Positions 55,743-64,000 of a stretch of 64,000 nt of DNA are shown piece after piece; the first letter of the stretch is position 1, and each line of letters begins with the position of its first letter. Under the pieces are notes generated by a model, which was not told the DNA's origin, made no database searches, and saw only the letters and a program-made list of their open reading frames with translations. This DNA comes from Ruminococcus bovis (lineage in GTDB: Bacteria; Bacillota; Clostridia; Oscillospirales; Acutalibacteraceae): contig NZ_CP039381.1 in NCBI RefSeq assembly GCF_005601135.1, positions 1,919,941 to 1,983,940 of the forward strand, in the 5' to 3' direction. A program made the translations under genes and the position numbers.

Positions 55743-56601
55743 CGCACCGGCAAAGGTAAATCTTGCAGTTGATGTACTTGGCAAAAGACCTGACGGTTAT
55801 CATTCTGTCAGTTTGGTGTTACAAGCAATTTCTTTAAGTGATACAATAACTATCACTACAACAGATACTAAAGAAATTACAGTTACTTGTAACGATAGTA
55901 ATGTGCCAACTGATAAGACAAATATTGTGTATAAATCAGCAGAAAGATTTTTCAGATATACTAAGGTTGAGAATGAAGGTATCAATATTGATATTCACAA
56001 GGTTGTACCTTCACAAGCGGGTCTTGGTGGTGGTAGCTCAGATGGTGCTGCCACTGTAATGGGTCTTAATAAGCTATATAACACCAGACTAAAGGATAAA
56101 GATATGGAAGAAATTTGTTCTTATATTGGAGCAGATGTGCCATTCTTTATTAATGGTGGTACTCAACTTGCAACAGGTATCGGTACAGATATGGAGAAAC
56201 TTCATTCTATGCCTGAATGTACAATAGTAATTTGTAAACCTGATGTAAATGTATCCACCAAAGAGGCCTATGACGCTATAGATGCTCAACCACCTAAACA
56301 GTTTAAATATTCCGATGAACTTATTAAGGGTATTTATATGCGTAGCCTAAATTCAGTTTGTACTTCAATGTACAATGACTTTGATGTTTTTCTTGATATT
56401 AAGGAAGTTAACGATATTAAGAAATTAATGTATAAACTAAAGGCTAACGGTGCTTGTATGAGTGGTTCAGGCTCAGCAGTTTTTGGTGTGTTTAAAAAAG
56501 AAAAGAATGCTATTAAGTGTGTAGAAAAGTTAAAAGAAACCTACCCACAAACATTCCTATGCAAACCAATCAAGATTGGTTGCTCAATTATAACTGAATA
56601 A
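55726..56601 (+). CDS. ispE: 4-diphosphocytidyl-2-C-methyl-D-erythritol kinase
   Basis: 291 residues, GHMP-kinase family: N-terminal NAPAKVNLAVDVLGKRPDGYH, the ATP motif VPSQAGLGGGSSDGAA and GACMSGSGSAVFG near the end. Fourth step of the MEP isoprenoid route; dxs and ispA are at 26138-28906. Start at the ATG inside the preceding gene with TGGAG upstream. Confidence 0.96.
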   Translation: MEIKVNAPAKVNLAVDVLGKRPDGYHSVSLVLQAISLSDTITITTTDTKEITVTCNDSNVPTDKTNIVYKSAERFFRYTKVENEGINIDIHKVVPSQAGLGGGSSDGAATVMGLNKLYNTRLKDKDMEEICSYIGADVPFFINGGTQLATGIGTDMEKLHSMPECTIVICKPDVNVSTKEAYDAIDAQPPKQFKYSDELIKGIYMRSLNSVCTSMYNDFDVFLDIKEVNDIKKLMYKLKANGACMSGSGSAVFGVFKKEKNAIKCVEKLKETYPQTFLCKPIKIGCSIITE

Positions 56602-56610
56602 AATTTATAA

Positions 56611-56645
56611 ACCTGTCCATATTCTAATCGAAGGGCAGGTTTTGT
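56611..56645 (+). terminator. hairpin between ispE and spoIIR
   Basis: ACCTGTCC (56611-56618) pairs with GGGCAGGT (56633-56640), one G-T pair, followed by TTTG. It could end ispE transcription. It also holds the CAGG ribosome site of spoIIR in its 3' arm. Confidence 0.6.
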
Positions 56646-56648
56646 ATT

Positions 56649-57242
56649 ATGAAAATATTATTAAAATCATTATCATTAGGTTTAATCTTAACAGTTATTT
56701 TTTCTTTAATTCCTTTTACTGCACAATGTAAGTCACTTGAGAAAGATATTTTTAGGTTACATATCCTAGCAAATTCCGACTTAGAAAGTGACCAAGAACT
56801 TAAGCTAAAAGTTAGAGATAAGATTCTTTCTTATACAGAAGATTTGTATAGAGATTGTGAAACTAAGGAAGATACTATAAAGGTAACAGAAAATAACCTT
56901 GTCAACATCCTAAATGTAGCACAGAAAGAAGTGTATAACTTAGGTTATGATTACAAGGTAAAAGGTGAAATTACCAATATGTATTTCAATACAAGACAGT
57001 ATGGAAAATTTACTGTACCATCAGGTTTTTATGATGCATTGCGTATAACTATAGGTAAAGGCGAAGGTCATAATTGGTGGTGTGTAATGTACCCATCATT
57101 CTGTTTAGGTGAAAGCAGTGACTTGGAAAATTCCAACTTAACAGATGATGAGAAAAAACTTATATCTGATGATGATAATTATAAAATAAAATTCCAAGTA
57201 GTTGAATGGTTTGAAAAGTTCAAATCATTTTTTTGTAAATAA
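56649..57242 (+). CDS. spoIIR: SpoIIR, forespore signalling protein
   Basis: 197 residues. A signal peptide or anchor (about 1-27), then RLHILANSDLESDQELKLKVRD and GKGEGHNWWCVMYPSFCLG, both SpoIIR signatures. Made in the forespore under sigma-F, it triggers SpoIIGA to process pro-sigma-E in the mother cell. No convincing sigma-F promoter was found by eye. Confidence 0.95.
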   Translation: MKILLKSLSLGLILTVIFSLIPFTAQCKSLEKDIFRLHILANSDLESDQELKLKVRDKILSYTEDLYRDCETKEDTIKVTENNLVNILNVAQKEVYNLGYDYKVKGEITNMYFNTRQYGKFTVPSGFYDALRITIGKGEGHNWWCVMYPSFCLGESSDLENSNLTDDEKKLISDDDNYKIKFQVVEWFEKFKSFFCK

Positions 57243-57243
57243 G

Positions 57244-57271
57244 TTGACAATTAAAATAGATTAAGTACTAT
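57244..57271 (+). promoter_or_regulatory. sigma-A promoter of addBA
   Basis: TTGACA (57244-57249), 16-base spacer, TACTAT (57266-57271). Confidence 0.65.
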
Positions 57272-57313
57272 TTTTGGTACATGAATTTTGTTACAATATT
57301 TATGGTGATGAAA

Positions 57314-60300
57314 ATGCTAAATTTTATTAAAGGCGAAAGTGGTTCAGGCAAAACCACTTATATAACAAATCTTCTTGCCAATATGGTGAAAAACGGTGAA
57401 AAAAATATTCTTTACATTGTACCTGATCAAAGTTCCTTTGATACCCAGAGAACTTTCCTTGATTTATTAGGTCCAAAGGACTCTCTTAATATAAATGTAC
57501 AAGGCTTTACAGGTCTGTGTGATTATATATTTTCAGTAAACGGTTCAAGTGGCAAAATCCCACTTGATGATGGTGGTAAGTCAATTATTATGTCATTGGC
57601 AATTGATGAATGTCAGGACAACTTGCCACTGTTTTCTCATACGAAAAATAAAAATGAACTTATTAATCTTATGCTTTCAGCAGTCAGTGAATACAAAACT
57701 TGCAATATTACAAGTGAAAAAATTCTTGAAACTGCAAGTGAAATTGAGGATGAAACCCTTAAAACAAAGCTGAAAGAAACTTGCCTAATTCGTGATACTT
57801 TTGACGCATTGGTAAGTCAAAGTTATGTTGATCCTGATGACTATATTACCCAAGGATATAATTCTTTATTAGAAAATAATATTTTCAAGGACTACATAAT
57901 TGCCCTTGACTCTTTTAGTGGTTTTACAAATGTAGAACTTGAATTTCTATCAAAATTAATGGTAGATGCTAAAGACTTTTACATAACCGTAAATACCGAT
58001 TCAACCAACAACAATGAACTTTTCTTTACAACTGAAAGAACAGTTAATCAGTTAAAAAAAATTGCCAGAGATAATGATGTGAAGATTGCCTCTCCAATAG
58101 TTTTAGCAGAAAATCATAGGTTTGAAACAAGTGAACTTATACCAATTTTAAAGAATGTTTATAGAATTGAAAAGACTTCACTTGACCAAGGAACTAATAA
58201 TATTCTCCTGTATGAAAGCAAAAATAAATATACAGAATGTGATTTTGTAGCAAGAAATATCAGAGAATTAATTATTGATAACGACTATACATATCAGGAT
58301 ATTGCAGTTATTTACAGACAAGACAATTCCTATGATGGCATTATTGACAGTGTTTTTGATAAATATAATATTCCTTATTTTATGGATAAAGAGGAAGATA
58401 TTTTCACAAAACCATTAATAAAATTAGTTTCCTCAATCCTAGAAACAATCAATAATTCTTATCAGAGAGAAAATGTACTAAATATCCTAAAGTCAGGATT
58501 AATGCCATTTACTTCAGAAGAAATTTCTTTATTCGAAAATTATATCCTAATGTGGGATATTAAAGGCAGTAATTTTAAGAATGACTTTATAGATAATCCA
58601 CAAGGTTTAGTGTCTGACTTTAGTGATGATGACAGAAAGACTCTGGAAATTATCAACAAGGTAAGACAAGGTGTTATTAATCCATTAGTAGATTTTCAGT
58701 TAAAATCAAAGGATACTAATGCCACAACTATTACTAAGAATTTGTATAACCTACTTCTAAACTACAACATTCCTGAAAGTATAGTATCAATGTGCGAAAC
58801 TTTAGAAGAAAGTGGCAACCTACCTTTGTCAGAAGAACAAAGAAGATTATGGGAAATTCTAATGAATATCCTTGATAAAATGATAAATCTACTTTCTGAC
58901 AAAAAACTTTCTTTAAAAGAATATACAGAACTGCTGATGCTACAATTCAACAACAGTACAATTGCATTTATCCCAAAAGCAATGGATGAAGTTGTTGTTT
59001 CAGGTGTAGAGAGAGTTCGTATGCCACAGAAAAAGGCAGTTTTCGTAATAGGTTGTAACGAAGGTATTTTCCCACAAGTACCATCAGCTAACGGTGTTTT
59101 TACAGATAGTGAAAGAAAGATTTTGCTTGAAAAAGGTATGGAAGTCAATGACTCGGTAGATGAACTTAATTATAAAGAAATGTACCTTGCTTACTATGCA
59201 TTAACCTTGCCATCACATAAATTATTTGTAAGTTATTCAACAAGTAACTTGCAAGGAGAACTCCTAACACCATCATCATTAGTAAGAGAAGTGAAAGAAA
59301 TATATCCAAAGGTAACTACTTTAAGTGATTACTCTCTAACTGCCGATGATATGTTGTGGAGCAAGAATTCAGCTTTTCAGTTTGTAGCAAATAACATTAA
59401 GTCCAACAGTATTACAGAAAAAACTTTGGAAAATTATTTTTCTCAAGAAGAAAATTATAAAGAAAAAATTGCTACAATTAAAGACACTTTACAGGATAAT
59501 CCTATCCAAATTAAAGATGAAAATATTGCAGAAAAATTATTCGGCAAAGATTTATTCCTTTCAGCCTCTCAAGTAGAGACTTATCATTTGTGTAAGTTTA
59601 AATATTTCTGTCAGTATGGACTAAAGGCAGAAGAAAGAAAAAAGGCAGAAATAGATTCTTTACAGTATGGTACTTTAACCCACTATTTACTGGAAAGATT
59701 TTTAAGAGAATATAAGAAAACCGACTTTGTATCTCTAAGCAATAAGGACATAGCAAAGATAATTTCTCAGTATCTAAACGACTATGCAGTGGAAGAATTA
59801 GGTGGAATAGACAACAAACCGGCAAGGTTTAAGTATCTTTTCTATAGAATTCAGGACAATGCAATTAAGCTACTGATTCATATTATAAAGGAACTTTCCC
59901 AAAGTGAATTTGTACCAACTGCATTTGAATTAAATGTAGGTAAGGATATACCTGCCTATAAGCTGACCCTTGATGATGGCTCTTCACTTTCTGTGAGAGG
60001 TTCAGTAGACAGAGTAGATGTAATGGATAAAAACGGTGAAAAGTTTGTAAGAGTAATTGACTACAAAACCGGTTCAAAAACCTTTAAAATCGGTGATATT
60101 ATGTATGGTCTTAACTTGCAAATGCTTATTTATCTTTCTGCCATTAAGGCTAACGGTAAGGATTATTTTGGTGATAATATTGTGCCTTGTGGTGTACTTT
60201 ATCAACCGGCAAAGGCTAAGTTTGTTTCTTCTGATGACAAAAATGATTCAGAAAAAAATCTTAATGAATTTGACAAAAACTTGCGTATGAACGGTATTAT

Positions 60301-60670
60301 CCTAAATAATGACTCTGTAATTATCGGTATGGATAGTACAGAGAAAGCCAAGTATATACCGGTGAAAAAGTCCTCAAGAGGTGGATATACAGGTGCTGAT
60401 TATCTTTATGACCTATCAGAACTTGGCAAGATTTTTAAGAACATTGATGACACCTTAACAGAAATGGCAAAGACACTTCATAAGGGTAATATTGAGTATA
60501 ACCCAACCAAAGATTTTACTTCTGCAAGTGATAATTATGATGCTTGTAAATACTGTCCTTACCTTTCAATTTGTGGATATGAGGACGGCAAAAATTGCAG
60601 AAATATTGCAAAGCTATCCAGAAAAGAAGTAATGAAAATGCTACAAGAGGAGGAAGAAGAAAATGCCTAA
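57314..60670 (+). CDS. addB: AddB, ATP-dependent nuclease subunit B
   Basis: 1118 residues from the ATG at 57314, which follows GGTGATG; earlier ATGs (57281, 57302, 57308) in frame lack a ribosome site. Walker A GESGSGKTT at the start, the nuclease region with VIDYKTGSKTFKIG, and an iron-sulfur cluster set with CKFKYFC region and CKYCPYLSICGY at the end, as in Bacillus AddB. With AddA it processes double-strand ends until a Chi site is met. It overlaps addA by 8 bases. Confidence 0.95.
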   Translation: MLNFIKGESGSGKTTYITNLLANMVKNGEKNILYIVPDQSSFDTQRTFLDLLGPKDSLNINVQGFTGLCDYIFSVNGSSGKIPLDDGGKSIIMSLAIDECQDNLPLFSHTKNKNELINLMLSAVSEYKTCNITSEKILETASEIEDETLKTKLKETCLIRDTFDALVSQSYVDPDDYITQGYNSLLENNIFKDYIIALDSFSGFTNVELEFLSKLMVDAKDFYITVNTDSTNNNELFFTTERTVNQLKKIARDNDVKIASPIVLAENHRFETSELIPILKNVYRIEKTSLDQGTNNILLYESKNKYTECDFVARNIRELIIDNDYTYQDIAVIYRQDNSYDGIIDSVFDKYNIPYFMDKEEDIFTKPLIKLVSSILETINNSYQRENVLNILKSGLMPFTSEEISLFENYILMWDIKGSNFKNDFIDNPQGLVSDFSDDDRKTLEIINKVRQGVINPLVDFQLKSKDTNATTITKNLYNLLLNYNIPESIVSMCETLEESGNLPLSEEQRRLWEILMNILDKMINLLSDKKLSLKEYTELLMLQFNNSTIAFIPKAMDEVVVSGVERVRMPQKKAVFVIGCNEGIFPQVPSANGVFTDSERKILLEKGMEVNDSVDELNYKEMYLAYYALTLPSHKLFVSYSTSNLQGELLTPSSLVREVKEIYPKVTTLSDYSLTADDMLWSKNSAFQFVANNIKSNSITEKTLENYFSQEENYKEKIATIKDTLQDNPIQIKDENIAEKLFGKDLFLSASQVETYHLCKFKYFCQYGLKAEERKKAEIDSLQYGTLTHYLLERFLREYKKTDFVSLSNKDIAKIISQYLNDYAVEELGGIDNKPARFKYLFYRIQDNAIKLLIHIIKELSQSEFVPTAFELNVGKDIPAYKLTLDDGSSLSVRGSVDRVDVMDKNGEKFVRVIDYKTGSKTFKIGDIMYGLNLQMLIYLSAIKANGKDYFGDNIVPCGVLYQPAKAKFVSSDDKNDSEKNLNEFDKNLRMNGIILNNDSVIIGMDSTEKAKYIPVKKSSRGGYTGADYLYDLSELGKIFKNIDDTLTEMAKTLHKGNIEYNPTKDFTSASDNYDACKYCPYLSICGYEDGKNCRNIAKLSRKEVMKMLQEEEEENA

Positions 60671-63600
60671 TTGGACACAAAATCAGCAAAATGCCATAAA
60701 TTCAACTAAAGGTTCTATTCTTGTTTCTGCCTCAGCAGGTTCAGGTAAAACAGCAGTACTTGTTGAAAGAGTAATCAACAGAATTACCGACAAGAAGAAC
60801 CCAACACCGGCAGACAGAATGTTGGTAGTTACCTATACAAAAGCAGCAGCTGCCGAAATGAAAGAAAGAATTATTGCAAGACTTTATGATTTAATTAAAG
60901 CAAATCCATATGACTCTCATTTGCGTTATCAGCAACTAAAGCTACAAAATGCCCATATCTCAACAATCCATTCATTTTGTAGTCAGTTAGTAAGGGAAAA
61001 TTTCTATAGTCTAGGTGTTAGCAAAGACTTTAGAATTGCTGATGATGGGGAACTTTCTGTACTGAAGAATGACGCTATTGATGATGTTTTTGATACTCTT
61101 TATTCTAAAGAAAATAATTTATCATTCCTAAATATTGTAGAGGCTTTTTCCGACAACAAGGACGATAAAGCACTAAAGCAAGTTGTGTTTAAACTATATG
61201 AATTTTTGCGTTCACATCCTTTTCCTCATACATGGCTTGAAGAAAAACTTTCTTACTACAATAGCAATATTGATATTTCCACTTCCATATGGGCAGAAAT
61301 TATTTTTAAGTATTCTTATCAAGCACTTGCTTATGGAATTTCTTTAGTTGAAAGTAACCTTGAACTTTCTGCAACTGATGAAAAGCTACAGTCAGCTTTA
61401 ACAACTGCACTTACAGAAGATAAAATGACTATAACCGGTATTATGTCAGCTATTGAGGACAGAAACTGGGATGATGCTTATAAATTAGTTTCTGAATGTT
61501 CTTTTGGCAGATTTCCAAGTGTTAGAGGTTACAAGGATAACCCAACAAAAATAAAAATCAGTGAAAATCGTGATAAATACAAGAAAATAGTTTCTGATTT
61601 GTCAAAGTATTTTATCTATGATGAAGAAAGTTGTAAGGCTGATTTAGATTTACTGAAACCTGTAGTAGAAGAAATGTTCAATACAGTTCTTTTGTTTGAC
61701 CATAAATTCCAAGAGCTTAAGAAACTAAAGAATATTCTTGATTATAGTGACCTTGAACATTATACTCTTAAACTGCTTGTGAAAGAGGAAGATGGTAAGG
61801 TAGTTCTAACAGAAATGGCACATAAAATTGCTTCTCAGTTTGATGAAGTAATGGTTGATGAATACCAAGATGCAAATGAAGTTCAGGATATTATTTTTAA
61901 AGCAGTATCAAATGAGGAAGAGGACTTGTTTGTTGTAGGTGATGTGAAGCAAAGCATCTATTCCTTTAGACAAGCTATGCCTAAAATCTTTATTGACAGA
62001 AAAGAGAAATATCCTCTTTATGTAGCAGAAAAGGACAACTACCCGGGAAGAATAGTTCTTGAAAAGAATTTTAGATCCAGAAAAGAAATCACAGATTCAG
62101 TTAACTTTGTTTTTGACTCAATAATGTCTAAGGATTGTGGTGACATTGAATATAATGAGGAAGAAACTTTAGTTTGTGGTGCAACTTATAACGATACTGA
62201 TGAAACCAAAGTTTCTCTAAATCTAATTGATATGGACTATGAAGAAGAAACCGATAAGTGTATTGTAGAGGCTGACTTTATAGCAAAAGAAATTTTCCGT
62301 ATTAAAGCCCGGAGAAGTGTTTATGATAAAGGAGAGTTAAGACCTGCTAATGACGGCGACTTTGCAATCCTACTTAGAAGTGCAAATAAGTATGCCCATA
62401 TTTATGTTAATAGATTGAAAATGTGGGGTATTCAAGCCACTTCAACAGTTAGCGAAAGTTTTCTACAAAATCGTGAAATTGTTATTATCACCAATCTACT
62501 AAGAATTATTGATAACCCATTACAAGATATTCCTTTGCTTTCTGTTATGGCAAGTCCTCTTTATGGCTTTACAGGTGATGAACTTGCTTTAATGCGTACA
62601 GAAGATAGGAAGAAAAGAATTTATAATTCACTAGTAACCTTTGCAGAAAATGGCAGTGAAAAGGCAAAAAGATTGCTTGATGACTTAGACAGATTTCGTA
62701 CATATGCAGTAACAATGCCTGTTCATACTTTACTTGACAGAATTTTTGAAGAAACCTTCTATACTTCAATTTTTGATGGTGTGTCAGAAACAGATGTGCC
62801 ATACAACAATATTCTTCTGTTTAAAGAATATGCAACAAATTATGAGTCAAGTGGCTACAAAGGACTATCAGCATTTGTAACTTATATTGATAACCTTGTT
62901 AAGCAAGAAAGTGATTTAAATGCCAGTAAAACAGGTGAAGACAGTGACCTAAATGCAGTAAAAATTATGAGTATTCACGGTAGTAAAGGTCTTGAATTTC
63001 CATTTGTATTCTTAGCCAATACTACAAGAAAGTTTGTCAGCGACTCTAACGACAATGTGCTTATTCATAAGGATTTAGGTTTCTCACTAAAAGCTAAAGA
63101 TTATGAAAATTCAATCCGATACAACACCTTGCCAAAGGTTGCAACTTCTATTGAAATTAAGAACAGTGAAAAGGCTGAGGAATTAAGAGTCCTTTATGTT
63201 GCCCTAACAAGAGCAAGAGAAGAACTTCATATGATATGTACCGATAAGAATATGGCAAATTATATTAACAAGATGGGTGCATATATTTCAGATACTGAGA
63301 AGATTTCACCTTATGCAGTGTCTTCAGCTAACAAAATTTCTGATTGGTTAATTATGTGTGGTCTTATCCAAACAGATGGCAGTGAACTTAGGAAAATTGC
63401 AGATATTAATTATTTCTCTAAATTCAAACCTTGCCCTAAGTGGGATATAAATTATATTAAAGGTGTGAATAGTGAGGAAAAAGTTCAGGAAGAATGTGAA
63501 ACTACCACTACCCAAGATACAGAAGTAACTGATGATTATATTGATACTATTATCAAAGACAGAATTGAGTATAAGTACAAGAATGATGGTATCAATACTA

Positions 63601-64000
63601 TCCCAACAAAAGTTGCAGTATCTGATATTAGCCACAATATTTCTAAGGAAAGGTTTAAGAAAGTTCTTGCACGACCTGATTTTATGTCCGAAAAGTCAAT
63701 GACACCAACTGAAAGAGGTACAGCAGTACATTCAGCATTGCAGTATATTGACTTTAAAAATGCAAGAAATAACTTTGACAGTGAAATAGAAAGATTAATT
63801 TCTAAAGGCTTTATCACTAAAAGACAAGGTGAAGTACTTGACCGTAATAAACTACTAAACCTTGTAAATTCACCTTTAACAGATAGAATTGTAAATTCCG
63901 AAAAGGTATATCGTGAGTTTAAGTTCTATACAAAAATCTTAGCAAAAGATGCATTAGAAAATGTACCGGATAATTTCTCTGACCAAAAAATTATCCTACA
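60663..64000 (+). CDS. addA: AddA, ATP-dependent helicase/nuclease subunit A, 3' end cut by window
   Basis: The ATG at 60663 overlaps the end of addB and starts a frame that stays open to the window edge (1112 codons visible). Walker A SASAGSGKT is at 22-30, motif II is VDEYQDANEVQD, and motif VI reads RVLYVALTRAREEL. The visible part ends in the nuclease domain (KILAKDALENVPDNFSDQKIIL), before the catalytic Asp/Lys residues. The full protein is probably about 1200 residues. Forms the AddAB complex. Confidence 0.94.
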   Translation, partial: MPNWTQNQQNAINSTKGSILVSASAGSGKTAVLVERVINRITDKKNPTPADRMLVVTYTKAAAAEMKERIIARLYDLIKANPYDSHLRYQQLKLQNAHISTIHSFCSQLVRENFYSLGVSKDFRIADDGELSVLKNDAIDDVFDTLYSKENNLSFLNIVEAFSDNKDDKALKQVVFKLYEFLRSHPFPHTWLEEKLSYYNSNIDISTSIWAEIIFKYSYQALAYGISLVESNLELSATDEKLQSALTTALTEDKMTITGIMSAIEDRNWDDAYKLVSECSFGRFPSVRGYKDNPTKIKISENRDKYKKIVSDLSKYFIYDEESCKADLDLLKPVVEEMFNTVLLFDHKFQELKKLKNILDYSDLEHYTLKLLVKEEDGKVVLTEMAHKIASQFDEVMVDEYQDANEVQDIIFKAVSNEEEDLFVVGDVKQSIYSFRQAMPKIFIDRKEKYPLYVAEKDNYPGRIVLEKNFRSRKEITDSVNFVFDSIMSKDCGDIEYNEEETLVCGATYNDTDETKVSLNLIDMDYEEETDKCIVEADFIAKEIFRIKARRSVYDKGELRPANDGDFAILLRSANKYAHIYVNRLKMWGIQATSTVSESFLQNREIVIITNLLRIIDNPLQDIPLLSVMASPLYGFTGDELALMRTEDRKKRIYNSLVTFAENGSEKAKRLLDDLDRFRTYAVTMPVHTLLDRIFEETFYTSIFDGVSETDVPYNNILLFKEYATNYESSGYKGLSAFVTYIDNLVKQESDLNASKTGEDSDLNAVKIMSIHGSKGLEFPFVFLANTTRKFVSDSNDNVLIHKDLGFSLKAKDYENSIRYNTLPKVATSIEIKNSEKAEELRVLYVALTRAREELHMICTDKNMANYINKMGAYISDTEKISPYAVSSANKISDWLIMCGLIQTDGSELRKIADINYFSKFKPCPKWDINYIKGVNSEEKVQEECETTTTQDTEVTDDYIDTIIKDRIEYKYKNDGINTIPTKVAVSDISHNISKERFKKVLARPDFMSEKSMTPTERGTAVHSALQYIDFKNARNNFDSEIERLISKGFITKRQGEVLDRNKLLNLVNSPLTDRIVNSEKVYREFKFYTKILAKDALENVPDNFSDQKIIL

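Overview
The window looks like chromosomal DNA of a low-GC, endospore-forming Bacillota of the Ruminococcus/Oscillospirales kind. The dockerin-tagged starch-binding protein at 1229-3175, with a CBM26 / Ig-like / CBM74 / dockerin layout, is close to what is known for Ruminococcus bromii and its amylosome. Sporulation and germination genes are scattered throughout: spoVM, sipL, spoIVA, a gerA-type operon, spoVB, yabP, yabQ and spoIIR. I saw no rRNA, tRNA, CRISPR, phage or insertion-sequence transposase genes. Species assignment is inference.

Layout. 1-1075: the end of a pseudouridine synthase, then a small membrane peptide and a 30-residue SpoVM. 1229-3911: the starch-binding dockerin protein and an autoinhibited (class III) Fic protein, each with its own promoter. 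3912-4704: a gene-free stretch packed with palindromes, including a 270-bp MITE-like element. 4705-7810: sipL and spoIVA, spore envelope assembly. 7955-9651: membrane subunits of a sodium-pumping decarboxylase. 9841-11404: a polysaccharide co-polymerase and its tyrosine kinase. 11550-17961: an aminotransferase, secDF and a zinc-type ABC importer. 17997-22077: a DUF421/DUF4363 pair on the minus strand, divergent from a germination-receptor operon with a shortened C subunit.

22218-39507 is a long, tightly packed plus-strand housekeeping run: hprK-murB-rapZ-whiA, then xseB-ispA-dxs-tlyA-nadK-argR-recN, then recJ-relA-dtd-MBL-hemZ. Many genes overlap by a few bases. 39626-46759 holds a zinc-ribbon protein, spoVB and the mazG-hup-rqcP-yabP-yabQ-divIC-yabR block, then hpf and a THUMP methyltransferase. 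46836-48864 is groESL under a CIRCE operator. 49060-51197 has a VanZ-like protein, then gpsA and a DUF1292 gene on the minus strand, with a structured RNA candidate (possibly 6S) between them. 51386-54066 is a short exopolysaccharide group. 54076-57242 carries an Lrp regulator with its aminotransferase, ispE and spoIIR. 57314 to the end is addB and most of addA, cut by the window edge.

The points most worth a second look are the Sas6-like protein, the palindrome cluster with a pseudoknot-like pairing, the RNA candidate before gpsA, the one-domain GerAC, the Na+ pump subunits without their decarboxylase, and a likely ATT start codon in the polysaccharide polymerase gene.
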